Of a DNA stretch of 64,000 nucleotides, positions 16,445 to 24,922 are shown in pieces. Location of the stretch: the NCBI GenBank assembly GCA_937995535.1, contig CALKJU010000039.1, positions 48,176 to 112,175 of the forward strand. The letters are read 5' to 3'. Made by a program: the position numbers and the translations under genes. This stretch comes from an uncultured Alphaproteobacteria bacterium. Lineage in GTDB: Bacteria; Pseudomonadota; Alphaproteobacteria; Geminicoccales; Geminicoccaceae. The notes below the pieces were generated by a model. The model was given only the letters and a program-made list of their open reading frames with translations. It did no database searches and was not told where the DNA came from. Position 1 is the stretch's first letter, and each line of letters starts with the position of its first letter.

Positions 16445-18130
16445 TCAGTCCGGTGCGGCGGCACCATGCGCCGCGGCTCGAGCACTGCTGACCCGTAGGC
16501 CGCCGACGTGCCGCCTGGAGTGGCTGGTCGCGTGTGCGGCAAAAGCCTCGATCAGAAAGCCGCGGAACTCGGCCATGTCGTGGACCGGAGCAGTCGGCGT
16601 CGGGCGGATGCCGGAGGTGAAGCCCCAGTCGAGAAACGGCTGGAGCAGGGCGTGATCGCTGGTCAGCACGTGCATCGGAACCACTCGGGCCGCCGGATCG
16701 CCGGTCACGATCGCCGCCGGCTCATGGTCGCCGACCAGGATGAGCAGTGCATCTCGGTCGGATAAGCGCGGCGCGAAGCCGGCCAGGGTGTCCAGCGTCA
16801 GGGCCATGACCTCGCCGTAGGCGGCGCGGATCGCGTCGCGTGATCGCCATACGATCGCTGCGGCGTCGCCATGCTGCGGCAGGCGGGCGTAGATGGCTCC
16901 ATCCCCGATGGCCGACCAGTCGTCCACCAGCGTCGGCCGCGGCGTGAAGGGCGCGTGGCTGCCGACCAAGGCGACCTGCACATAGGCCGGCGGCCCCTGG
17001 TCGGCTGTCAGTCGGCGCCAGACCGCGTCGAGGACGAACTGGTCGGGCATCGTGACCCAGTCGAAGCGCGGGCCCGCATAGCCGAGATCGAGCGCGGTGA
17101 GTACCTGCGCGAAGCCGAAGCGATGGAGCGCCTCGGGGTAAGGGCGCGTCATGCCGGGCACGACCAGCACCGGCCGGTGACCGGCCCGGGCGAAGAGGTG
17201 GGCCAGATCCGCCTCGGCGTGCCGGCGGTAGACGGCGTGGCCAGTCTCGTCCTCGGTGCGAAAGCCGCTCACCAAGGTGGCGTGCGCGAGCCAGGACTGG
17301 CCGCCGACCGCAGGCGAGTCCATCCAGCCGGACGCGGCAAGGAGACCGGCATCGCCGACGGCACGCTCGAGCCGGGCCAGGGCCGGTCCGACGACCGGCG
17401 CGAGGTCCGCGGCCTCGAGGACGGTTCGACCGTACGATTCGACGAACACCAGCCAGACATCGACATCTCGCAGGCGCCCGAGCAGGTCGGCACCAGCCAG
17501 TCCGCGATCGGCGTCACGCTGCCGTGTCTGCGTCCAGCGGCGTTCGGCATCCGCTGCCGCGGCGGCCCGCGCGATCTGCGCACGGGCTTGATGTAGGCCG
17601 TGATGGCTGACGAGCGGCAGCTCAGCGCGCGGGTGGCGCGGCGTATTGGCTCCGGCCGCAACGCCGGCGCCGGCTGCCAGCAGCGCGAGCGAGGTCCAGG
17701 CCCGGGCGTGCGGTAAACGCGCGACCGCTGACAGCGCGTTGAAGGCGACGGCGCCGACGACCAACAACGAAGTGAAGCTGCCGAGCACCAGCGCCGCCAC
17801 CGCGAGCGGACCGAGGCTTTCGCGCGCCACCTCGACCAGCGACGGCAGCAGCGGCAGGTCGAGCGCCAATGTCACCGGCCGTCCCATGGCCTGCCAGACC
17901 GCCCAGTCGACGATACGAAAGACGATGAACCAAGCGAGCAGCGCGCAGGCGGCGACGAGCGCGGCCCCGCGCCAGCGGCCTCGGGTCCAGGCGACCAGGG
18001 TGGCGGCCAGCAGCAGCTCGAGTGGGATGGCCCAGGTTCCGAGACGGCCGAGATCGGCGAGGGAGGTCGGCAGGTTCAAGCCGAGCGCGAGCAGGAGAAA
18101 GGCCGCCCCGACGATGACGGTGCGCATCAC
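16445..18130 (-). CDS. Membrane-bound alkaline-phosphatase/sulfatase superfamily enzyme, LTA-synthase-like
   Basis: 561 residues from GTG 18130, overlapping the upstream stop as GTGA. About five N-terminal transmembrane helices (residues 1-165) followed by a periplasmic phospho/sulfo-transfer domain: VDVWLVFVESYGRTVLE near 228 holds the first metal-binding acidic residue, GGQSWLAHATLVSG near 277 likely carries the nucleophile, and LLILVGDHEPA near 472 carries metal Asp/His. Family members transfer phosphoglycerol or phosphoethanolamine to glycans or lipids. The neighbour is a CDP-alcohol phosphatidyltransferase, so a lipid head-group role is inferred; the substrate is unknown. Confidence 0.78.
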   Translation of the reverse strand: MMRTVIVGAAFLLLALGLNLPTSLADLGRLGTWAIPLELLLAATLVAWTRGRWRGAALVAACALLAWFIVFRIVDWAVWQAMGRPVTLALDLPLLPSLVEVARESLGPLAVAALVLGSFTSLLVVGAVAFNALSAVARLPHARAWTSLALLAAGAGVAAGANTPRHPRAELPLVSHHGLHQARAQIARAAAAADAERRWTQTRQRDADRGLAGADLLGRLRDVDVWLVFVESYGRTVLEAADLAPVVGPALARLERAVGDAGLLAASGWMDSPAVGGQSWLAHATLVSGFRTEDETGHAVYRRHAEADLAHLFARAGHRPVLVVPGMTRPYPEALHRFGFAQVLTALDLGYAGPRFDWVTMPDQFVLDAVWRRLTADQGPPAYVQVALVGSHAPFTPRPTLVDDWSAIGDGAIYARLPQHGDAAAIVWRSRDAIRAAYGEVMALTLDTLAGFAPRLSDRDALLILVGDHEPAAIVTGDPAARVVPMHVLTSDHALLQPFLDWGFTSGIRPTPTAPVHDMAEFRGFLIEAFAAHATSHSRRHVGGLRVSSARAAAHGAAAPD

Positions 18131-18867
18131 CGCGCCGAACCCTCGGCGCGGTGGCTAACCAGCCAGCGCAGATCGACGGCGAAGGACCCACCAAGCATCA
18201 GAACGGCAGACAGCGCCAGCAGTGCGGCGGTCGTCTGGCCGGTAGACGGGGCCAGCGCGATGGCGAGCATGAGCAAGGGCGCGACGCAGCAGAACTTGCG
18301 GCGCATGCTCGGCGGCAGCGGCGCCGTCAGAGACGGCCAGATGCGGCCGCCGAGCAGGAACAGCGGGCGGAATGCGGGGGCCAGCAGGAGCCAGACACCG
18401 GCCCGCCCGCTCACCAGAACGAGCAATGCGAGCACGGCCAGCAGCAGCGTGTCCGCCTCCATGTCAAATCGGGCACCGAATGCGGTCACTTCACCACGTC
18501 GCCGGGCGATCCATCCGTCCAGCCCGTCGAGCGTGACAAGCAGCAGCGCGATGGTGAGGAGCGGCCAGGAGGGGTCGACAGGAATCGGCTGGAAGAGCGG
18601 CGCGGCAAGGGCCGCGGCCAGCCCGGCCCGAACCAAGGTGACGGCATTCGCCAAGCCGAAACGGTGCTCCGCTCTGACATGATGGGCGGCCAGCGCGACG
18701 ATCATCGGGACGCAGGCGAGGAAAATCGCCCACAGCAGTGAGACACCGAGGGTGCCGGCGAGGCCGGCCGAGAGAGCCAGAGTCAGTACGAACGCACCCG
18801 TGGCGGGCACAAAGACGATCGCGCCGAGCCGGCCGGGCCCTGGTTCCAGGAAGGATGCGATCCGCAT
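18127..18867 (-). CDS. CDP-alcohol phosphatidyltransferase family protein
   Basis: 246 residues from ATG 18867 (MRIASFLEPGPGRLGAIVFV); the frame upstream of this is a shadow of ribA. Polytopic inner-membrane protein. The full family signature D-x2-DG-x2-AR-x8-G-x3-D-x3-D is present as DGLDGWIARR...G...D...D around residues 115-140, so it should transfer a phosphatidyl or related group from CDP-alcohol to an acceptor alcohol. Which alcohol is not predictable. Coupled to the membrane sulfatase-like gene by GTGA and divergent from ribA. Confidence 0.85.
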   Translation of the reverse strand: MRIASFLEPGPGRLGAIVFVPATGAFVLTLALSAGLAGTLGVSLLWAIFLACVPMIVALAAHHVRAEHRFGLANAVTLVRAGLAAALAAPLFQPIPVDPSWPLLTIALLLVTLDGLDGWIARRRGEVTAFGARFDMEADTLLLAVLALLVLVSGRAGVWLLLAPAFRPLFLLGGRIWPSLTAPLPPSMRRKFCCVAPLLMLAIALAPSTGQTTAALLALSAVLMLGGSFAVDLRWLVSHRAEGSAR

Positions 18868-19008
18868 GTCGGTCGTGACGGTAGGCGATGGAACAATGTC
18901 CGCAAACCGCTGTTGACCTGTGTGACATTCGCGCGAAATCCACACGGCCAACGGGTCCGGCGGGATTCGGACGGCTGACGGGATTTGAGCCTCGGGATCG
19001 GATCGAGA

Positions 19009-20121
19009 ATGACGAGCCGGCGCGTGGTCGCTGCCGAAATGGCGATGCTCTCCGCAGCGGAGAGCGTGCTTCGCGCGGGCGGCAGCATCGCTTTCGACGA
19101 CGACCCGAACGGGGCCCTCTATGCCGCGATCGACGCCACGGGGGCGGCGGAGTGGCGCCGCTGGATCGAGGTGGATGGGGGCACGGCCGTGGTTCTCACG
19201 GGTGCGCGCGCCTCGCGGCTGGGGATCGCCGCCTGGCTCGACGGGTGCCTTACGATCCCGCTCCAGCCGGGCGACGACGTCGAGGCGCTGGCCGGGTGTC
19301 GCGACCGGGTGGTCATGCCGAGTGGCCGGCGTTCTTATCCGGCGAGCGCCGCCGCCGAGGCGGCGGTGATGCTCGCAAAGCAGGCCGGCCTGCTCCCGGC
19401 GGTGCTGGAGCGAGCCCGTGGAGGGCGTGCCGCGCCGACGCTGCGCTTGCCCGGCGTGGAGCTGGCTCGCTCGACCGCGGGAACGACCGAACCGCTCACC
19501 CTGGGTGTCACGGTGCGACTCCCCATCCCGGGAACGAATGCCGCGCGGCTGTTCGCGTTCCGCGCCGCGACCGAGCCGGCCGAACATCTCGCTCTCGTGA
19601 TCGGCGACCTGGGTGCGCGCGACGCCCCCCTGTGCCGGATCCACTCCGAGTGCCTGACGGGCGACGTGTTCGGCTCGCTGCGCTGCGACTGCGGCCAACA
19701 ACTGCGCATGGCGCTGACACGAATGGCGGCCGACGGCGCCGGGGTGCTGCTCTACCTGCGCCAGGAGGGCCGCGGCATCGGGCTGCTCAACAAGCTGCGC
19801 GCCTACGAGCTGCAGGAGCGCGGGCTCGACACCGTCGACGCCAACACCCACCTCGGATTTCGCGACGACGAGCGGGATTTCTCGCTCGCCGCCTCGATGC
19901 TGCGGCAGCTCGAGATCACCCGTGTTCGGCTGCTGACCAACAACCCGGACAAGCTCAGCGTGCTCGAGCGCCACGGTGTGGCGATCGTCGAGCATATCTC
20001 GCACTGCGTTCCTGCCAACGAGCACAACCGCGCCTACCTTTTGACGAAGGCGACACGCAGTGGACACCTGCTGCGCGATCTCGTGTCCGCGGCCGCGCGA
20101 CCGCTGCCCGTCGGGACCTGA
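19009..20121 (+). CDS. ribA: GTP cyclohydrolase II with degenerate N-terminal DHBP-synthase-like domain
   Basis: Opens the imidazole ring of GTP to give 2,5-diamino-6-ribosylamino-pyrimidinone phosphate, the first step of riboflavin and of some pyrimidine/deazapurine secondary metabolites. 370 residues. The C-terminal half has the three zinc Cys (HSECLTGDVFGSLRCDCG near 210-227), the catalytic LRQEGRGIGLLNKLRAYELQ and the TNNPDKLSVLERHG motif, all intact. The N-terminal 150 residues recall RibB but lack its DDE.REnEGD active site. No FMN riboswitch is visible in the 141 bp upstream. Its partners suggest a dedicated rather than housekeeping copy. Confidence 0.87.
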   Translation: MTSRRVVAAEMAMLSAAESVLRAGGSIAFDDDPNGALYAAIDATGAAEWRRWIEVDGGTAVVLTGARASRLGIAAWLDGCLTIPLQPGDDVEALAGCRDRVVMPSGRRSYPASAAAEAAVMLAKQAGLLPAVLERARGGRAAPTLRLPGVELARSTAGTTEPLTLGVTVRLPIPGTNAARLFAFRAATEPAEHLALVIGDLGARDAPLCRIHSECLTGDVFGSLRCDCGQQLRMALTRMAADGAGVLLYLRQEGRGIGLLNKLRAYELQERGLDTVDANTHLGFRDDERDFSLAASMLRQLEITRVRLLTNNPDKLSVLERHGVAIVEHISHCVPANEHNRAYLLTKATRSGHLLRDLVSAAARPLPVGT

Positions 20122-20135
20122 GCTGGGCTAGCAGT

Positions 20136-20915
20136 GTGGACGCGACCTCTAGCCGAGTGAGTGCGTGGCGGCCGCGCGATGTCCTGGGTGTCGCCCGATC
20201 AATCGTGATCTACCACCTGAAGCCGGGCCAGCAGCGTCGCCTTCAGGCGATGTACCGGCGGTTCGTCCGTCCTGGCGATGTCTGCTTCGACGTCGGCGCG
20301 CATGTCGGCAACCGGACGCGCACCTTCCGCGCGCTCGGGGCGCGAGTCGTCGCGATCGAGCCCCAGCCACGGCTCGCAGCACTGCTCGCACGGATGTTCC
20401 GGCGTGACCCGATGGTGACGGTGCTTCCGGCCGCGGTCGGAGCGGTCAACGGGACCCTGGAACTCGCCGTCAGCCGGCTGACGCCTACCGTCTCGACCAC
20501 CTCGACGCGATTTCGCGACGCGGTCGCCCTTGTCGATTCGTTCCGTGGGGTGCGCTGGGATGAACGGGTCGCGGTACCGGCGTTCACGCTCGACACCCTG
20601 ATCGCACGACATGGGCAGCCAGGCTTCGTCAAGATCGACGTTGAAGGCATGGAGGATGCCGTCCTGGCTGGCCTGAGTTCGCCGATCCCTGCCCTGTCCT
20701 TCGAGCTGCTGCCTGCCTTCAAGGAGCCCGCGCTCGCGGCCGTGCGGCGGCTGACCGAGGTCGGCCGATATCGGTTCAACCTGTCCGTTGGCGAGACGAT
20801 GCGGTTCGTCTGGTCGGACTGGATCGATGCCGGCGCACTGACGACGTGGATCAACAACGCACCACTGCAGGCTCCGTCGGGCGACATCTACGCCGAGCGG
20901 GTCGACCGCGCTTGA
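20136..20915 (+). CDS. FkbM-family SAM-dependent methyltransferase
   Basis: 259 residues from GTG 20136 (VDATSSRVSAWRPRDVLGVA), 14 bp after ribA; GTG 20157 is an alternative. SAM-binding motif VCFDVGAHVGNRTRTFRALG near residue 50, acidic post-motif VVAIEPQP, and the FkbM-type FVKIDVEGMEDAVLAGL near 165. FkbM enzymes usually methylate hydroxyl oxygens of polyketides, sugars or similar. Here it is between ribA and a RibD-type reductase, which suggests it acts on the pathway product. Ends in a TTGA overlap with the next gene. Confidence 0.85.
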   Translation: MDATSSRVSAWRPRDVLGVARSIVIYHLKPGQQRRLQAMYRRFVRPGDVCFDVGAHVGNRTRTFRALGARVVAIEPQPRLAALLARMFRRDPMVTVLPAAVGAVNGTLELAVSRLTPTVSTTSTRFRDAVALVDSFRGVRWDERVAVPAFTLDTLIARHGQPGFVKIDVEGMEDAVLAGLSSPIPALSFELLPAFKEPALAAVRRLTEVGRYRFNLSVGETMRFVWSDWIDAGALTTWINNAPLQAPSGDIYAERVDRA

Positions 20916-21751
20916 CCGCGCTCGACCGGGCTTGGCCGGCGCTCCTCGCGGCGCGTGACGCCGCGGCCGAACCAACGGCTGCGCCAGCAAATCTGCGCGG
21001 CGCCGGACGCCGCCTGTGGGCCAGTTACGTTGAGTTCCTCACGCGCGGCAGCAGCCGACCCGTGGTGCTCGCGCATCTGGGCGCGAGTCTCGACGGCCGG
21101 ATCGCCACCGAATCCGGCCACTCCACCTGGGTCACCGGGCAAGCGGATCTCGTGCACATGCACCGGCTGCGGGCGCTCGCTGACGCGGTGGTCGTCGGCG
21201 GCGGCACGGCGGCGGCGGACGATCCGCAGCTCACGGTGCGGCATGTCGCCGGGCGCTCGCCCGTCCGCGTCGTCCTCGACCCTCGCGGAACGCTGCCGGA
21301 CCGACTTCGCGTGTTTCGTGACACGCCGCCGGCGACGCTGTGGTTGCGGTCGAGCCAGCGGACCGCGCCGATCGGTGTGGAGGTCGTCCAGCTGCGCGTC
21401 GAGCATGGCCAGTTCGATCCACGCGACGTGCTGGCCGCCCTGAGCGCCCGCGGCCTGCGGCGTGTCATGATCGAGGGCGGCGGACGCACAGTCTCCGCGT
21501 TTCTCGCCGCGGGGCTGGTCGACCTGCTTCATTACTGCGTGGCGCCGGTGGTGATCGGATCGGGCCGCCCTGCCCTCGTCCTGCCTGAGATCGCGACGAT
21601 GAACGAGGCGATACGTCTGCGCGCCACGATCATCCCGCTCGGTCAGGATCGCCTGTTCGTCTGTCACCTTGGCGGCGATCCGCAAGTCAGCCGGGAGGCA
21701 GCCAGAGAAGGTCCTCGTGCCCGACGCGCATCGACGAGCGACCCTCGGTGA
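20912..21751 (+). CDS. RibD C-terminal (reductase) domain protein
   Basis: 279 residues if it starts at TTG 20912, overlapping the FkbM stop as TTGA; an ATG at 20846 would add 22 residues. One domain of the RibD reductase/dihydrofolate-reductase fold: PVVLAHLGASLDGRIATESG near residue 52, ADAVVVGGGTAAADDPQLTVR near 93 and RRVMIEGGGRTVSAFLAAGLVD near 182, the NADPH-binding glycine-rich segments. There is no deaminase domain. It likely reduces a ribosylaminopyrimidine derived from the RibA product. Its last 65 bp overlap the end of the convergent methyltransferase gene. Confidence 0.83.
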   Translation: MTALDRAWPALLAARDAAAEPTAAPANLRGAGRRLWASYVEFLTRGSSRPVVLAHLGASLDGRIATESGHSTWVTGQADLVHMHRLRALADAVVVGGGTAAADDPQLTVRHVAGRSPVRVVLDPRGTLPDRLRVFRDTPPATLWLRSSQRTAPIGVEVVQLRVEHGQFDPRDVLAALSARGLRRVMIEGGGRTVSAFLAAGLVDLLHYCVAPVVIGSGRPALVLPEIATMNEAIRLRATIIPLGQDRLFVCHLGGDPQVSREAAREGPRARRASTSDPR

Positions 21752-22481
21752 TCCAGAGAAGCCTGCGTTCCCGCCATCCGGCGATCGCCTCCGCGTCGTC
21801 CGGCGCGACCTCGGTGGCGGCCTGCGCCCAGCCGGTGACCAGCGCGCTCTGCAAGGCGGCGTCCGTCGGCGTGAGCAGCCACGGCGACGCGCTGCGACGG
21901 ATCTCTCCTTCCAGGGCCGCCAGCAGGCCGAGAAGGACCGCTGACGCCGTCGGGCCGAGGGCCGGACCGAAGCCCTTGTCGCGGCGCTGGTGGCGGTTGA
22001 GCCACTCGACCAGCAGACCATCGAGCGGGTCGGCGGGCCACAGCTCGATCGACCCGTCATAGGTCAGCGCGATGAGGAGCGCGCAACCGCGGGCCGCCGC
22101 GATAGCAATGAGGCGCTCCAGCCAAGCGCGCGACACGAGGTCGATCAGCGCCGACGAAGTCACCACGTCGAGTGGTCCGCTCAGAACCTCTTCGAGATCA
22201 CGGTGCAGGTCGGCCATGACATAAGACGCCTCCGGAAACCGGGACGTCCCGAGCGTGACAAGGAACGGATCGTTCTCGACCAGCCGCCAGCGCTGGACCA
22301 CGCCCAGCCGGGGCGCGAGCCAGCGCAGGTTCGACCCGAGGCCGGCACCGAGATCGACGACCTCGAGCGTCGCGCGGGGCGCCGCCCAGGCTCGGAGCTG
22401 CTCGGCAAGCCCCGCGTTCCGAGCAGCGTGGTCGTACGGCTCGCGAAGGGCAAGCCAGTCTGCGGTGAACGAGCCGCTCAC
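21687..22481 (-). CDS. Class I SAM-dependent methyltransferase
   Basis: 264 residues from GTG 22481, overlapping the glycosyltransferase stop as GTGA. Motif I VVDLGAGLGSNLRWLAPRLG near residue 41, post-I acidic residue in WRLVENDP, and motif IV-like LDVVTSSALIDLVS near 105. The protein is soluble with no signal peptide. Last gene of the dehydrogenase/PTPS-like/glycosyltransferase/methyltransferase operon. The substrate is unknown; modification of the cluster's pyrimidine or sugar product is inferred from context. Confidence 0.82.
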   Translation of the reverse strand: MSGSFTADWLALREPYDHAARNAGLAEQLRAWAAPRATLEVVDLGAGLGSNLRWLAPRLGVVQRWRLVENDPFLVTLGTSRFPEASYVMADLHRDLEEVLSGPLDVVTSSALIDLVSRAWLERLIAIAAARGCALLIALTYDGSIELWPADPLDGLLVEWLNRHQRRDKGFGPALGPTASAVLLGLLAALEGEIRRSASPWLLTPTDAALQSALVTGWAQAATEVAPDDAEAIAGWRERRLLWITEGRSSMRVGHEDLLWLPPG

Positions 22482-23539
22482 GACCGCGCGACGCGGTTCA
22501 AGGTCCCGGCGACGATGCGCGCCGTGTCGTCCCAGCGTGGTAGCCGCTCGCGTGCCGCAAGCGCGCCGCGACGCAGCCTGGCGCGCTCCTGCGGATCCGC
22601 GACCACCCGCGCCAATGCGGGCGTCAGCGCCTGCGGATCGCTCGACGCGACCAGCAGGCCCGCGTCACGGTCGAGCCAGTCGACGAGCGCGCCGCCGGCT
22701 ACCGCGACCACCGGTAGCCCGCGCGCCACCGCCTCGGCCACGGCCATGCCATAACCCTCATATATAGATGACGAGATGAACAGATCGGTGCGATCGTAGG
22801 CGCGGCCCAGGTCGTCGCTGTCGAGTTCGCCGAGGAGCCGCACCCGCCCCGGGTCGTGGAGGCCCGCGATCGCCGCCCGCAAGGCAGCGACCGACTTGCG
22901 GTCGCGCTCGAGACTCCCGGCGATCTCGAGACGCCACGGGAGGTGCTGTAGCGGCACCAGAGCCGCGACCAGCCGATCCAGGGCCTTGCGCGGGATCACC
23001 GCGCCCACGGCAAGGAGTGCTGGGACGGCTCCGCCGCTGCCGCGTGCGAGCGGAGCGCGGTCGGTCCCGGGCGGGGCAACGGTGATGCGTTCGTCAGCGA
23101 CCTCGAAGTCCCGGACGAGCGTGCGAGCCGTGGTTGTTGATGTGACCACGATCGCCTCGGCCAACCGCAACGCGGCTCGCTCGCTCTCCAGGAGTCGCTC
23201 AGCGCGCTCGGCGGGGAGCCCCGTCTCGAGCCCGACGGGATGGTGGACCAACGCCACGAGCCTCAGCCGCACCGCCTGAGCGGCGGCGATCGCCGGCATC
23301 GCGGCGAATGCGAGGCCGTCGATCAGGACGACGCTGTCATCGGGAAGGTCGGCAAGGGCGGCCGCGGTCGCCGCGAGGTCGGCAGGAGATGGTTGCGGAA
23401 AGGAGCTCGGGAGACGGAGGTGAACGACGCGCCAGCCGGCCGCCGCGAGCTCGTGCGCCAAGCGCTTGTCGTAGAGGTAACCGCCGGAGCGCTGGTCGGG
23501 ATCACCGGGAACGGCGAAGATCAGGGTCCGCTGGCTCAA
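22478..23539 (-). CDS. Glycosyltransferase family 4 protein
   Basis: 353 residues from TTG 23539, which overlaps the preceding stop as TTGA and gives LSQRTLIFAVPGDPDQRSGG; no ATG or GTG fits. GT-B fold: N-terminal acceptor domain with the GGYLYDKRLAHELAAAGW loop, and C-terminal nucleotide-sugar domain with LLAVGAVIPRKALDRLVAAL near 185, VRLLGELDSDDLGRAY near 245 and the EGYGMAVAEAVARGLPVVA motif (E-x7-E, near 270). Expected to add a sugar from a UDP/GDP donor to a small molecule. Confidence 0.85.
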   Translation of the reverse strand: MSQRTLIFAVPGDPDQRSGGYLYDKRLAHELAAAGWRVVHLRLPSSFPQPSPADLAATAAALADLPDDSVVLIDGLAFAAMPAIAAAQAVRLRLVALVHHPVGLETGLPAERAERLLESERAALRLAEAIVVTSTTTARTLVRDFEVADERITVAPPGTDRAPLARGSGGAVPALLAVGAVIPRKALDRLVAALVPLQHLPWRLEIAGSLERDRKSVAALRAAIAGLHDPGRVRLLGELDSDDLGRAYDRTDLFISSSIYEGYGMAVAEAVARGLPVVAVAGGALVDWLDRDAGLLVASSDPQALTPALARVVADPQERARLRRGALAARERLPRWDDTARIVAGTLNRVARS

Positions 23540-23937
23540 CCGATCGCGCCTTCGTAGCCGGCCCAGGCGACATGACTCTCGCCGATCTCGACCTTGATCG
23601 AGCGTAGCGCATCCGCCCCGGGACCCAGCGAGCCGTCGGCGACCGCTGCCCGCATCGCCTCGAACACCCACCGCGCGATCACCTCGGTGGTGGTGTTGCG
23701 CCCGGCGAACTCGGGCAGCTCGTCGAGGTTGCGATAGTTGATCCGGGCGAGCGTCGCCTTCAGCACGTCGTGGGCGCGACCGATGTCGACCACGATCCCG
23801 TTCTCGTCCAGCTCGTCTCGGCGGAACTCGACGTCGATGACGAACGTGGCGCCGTGCAGCCGCTGCGCCGGCCCGAACACCTCGCCCTTGAAGCTGTGTG
23901 CGATCATCACGTGGTCGCGAACCCGCACGGTATACAT
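23536..23937 (-). CDS. 6-pyruvoyltetrahydropterin synthase-fold protein lacking usual catalytic residues
   Basis: 133 residues from ATG 23937 (MYTVRVRDHVMIAHSFKGEV). It aligns along its whole length with PTPS/QueD: the first zinc His (AHSF), RLHGATF in place of the CG.LHGH motif, and the pterin-binding Glu in VEIGESHVA. However, the catalytic Cys is absent, the third zinc His is Ala, and the catalytic His of the LDHHxLND segment is replaced (INYRNLDE). It probably binds a pterin or pyrimidine but should not do the standard reaction. Coupled to both neighbours. Confidence 0.8.
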   Translation of the reverse strand: MYTVRVRDHVMIAHSFKGEVFGPAQRLHGATFVIDVEFRRDELDENGIVVDIGRAHDVLKATLARINYRNLDELPEFAGRNTTTEVIARWVFEAMRAAVADGSLGPGADALRSIKVEIGESHVAWAGYEGAIG

Positions 23938-23942
23938 CGGTC

Positions 23943-24908
23943 TCACCCCTCCTCCTCGCTGTAGGTTACCCGATGGCACAGCCCGCCCTCGGCGCGCGTC
24001 AGCAGCGCGGGCAGGATTTCGGGGAGCCGCGCGAAGCTGCACTCGCTGTCGATCAGCCGGTCCAGCACTGGATCCGCGAGCAGGGCCAAGGCCAGCTCGA
24101 GCCGCCGACGTGCGCTCCACCGCGGCCGATGACTACCCGCGACGCTGCCGACCTGTGAGGACACGATGCGCAGCCGGCGCGAGTGGAACGCGCCGCCCAG
24201 CGGCAAGGTCGCCTGGCGCGAACCGTACCAACCGACCACCAGGATCGTGGCCTCAAAACCGGCGACTTCGAGAGCCAGCGCCAAGGCCGCGGGATTGCCG
24301 CTCGCCTCGACGACGAGATCGGCGTCTCCCGGCGCGCGTTCGGGCGCGGTGAAGCGGGCGCCGAGCCGGCCGGCGATTTCGGCGCGCGACGGCAGCGGAT
24401 CGGCGAGTGTGACCGTCGTGCCCGGCAGCCTGGCCGCGAGATAGGCGATCAGGCAGCCGACGACGCCCGCACCGAACACCAATATCCTCTGGCCCGCCGT
24501 TGCCGCACCGTCCCACAGCGCGTTCAGCGCCGTCTCCATGTTCGGGCCGAGCACGGCGCGCCCGGCCGGCACTGCCTCGGGCAGCGGAACCACGGCATCC
24601 GCCGGCACCGTGAAGGCGGTCTGGTGGGGGTGCAGCGCGAGGACGTCACGACCGCACAGCTCACCCCCGCCCTCGACCACGCGACCGACGGCGGCGTAAC
24701 CGTACTTGACCGGAAACGGGAACTCACCGTCCTGGAACGGTGCGCGCATCGTGAGGCGCTCGTCCTCGGGGACGCCACCGCTGGCGATCACGCGCTCCGT
24801 GCCGCGGCTCACCCCACTGAAGCGGGTTCGTACCAGCACCTCGGCGGGGCCCGGGCTGGAGACCCCCTCGGCGCGCAGCTCGGCGCGCAGTGGCCCCGTC
24901 CACCACAA
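23943..24908 (-). CDS. Zinc-type (medium-chain) alcohol dehydrogenase-like protein
   Basis: 321 residues if it starts at TTG 24908; a CTG at 24926 would overlap the pcm stop as CTGA, and no ATG or GTG exists near. Medium-chain dehydrogenase fold: N-terminal GroES-like domain (FSGVSRGTERVIASGGVP; VKYGYAAVGRVVEGG), Rossmann motif ILVFGAGVVGCLIAYLAA near 160. The usual catalytic-zinc Cys (Cys-His pair) is replaced: the FSGVSRGTE block lacks the C-x-T-D of classical enzymes, as in the bacteriochlorophyllide/zinc-free subgroup. The redox substrate is presumably the cluster intermediate. Confidence 0.8.
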   Translation of the reverse strand: MWWTGPLRAELRAEGVSSPGPAEVLVRTRFSGVSRGTERVIASGGVPEDERLTMRAPFQDGEFPFPVKYGYAAVGRVVEGGGELCGRDVLALHPHQTAFTVPADAVVPLPEAVPAGRAVLGPNMETALNALWDGAATAGQRILVFGAGVVGCLIAYLAARLPGTTVTLADPLPSRAEIAGRLGARFTAPERAPGDADLVVEASGNPAALALALEVAGFEATILVVGWYGSRQATLPLGGAFHSRRLRIVSSQVGSVAGSHRPRWSARRRLELALALLADPVLDRLIDSECSFARLPEILPALLTRAEGGLCHRVTYSEEEG

Positions 24909-24922
24909 CGCCGACGCCTCGA

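Noticed and set aside
18868..19008. FMN riboswitch before ribA
   Set aside because: The 141-bp gap lacks the conserved RFN element sequences; ribA appears not to be riboswitch-controlled here.
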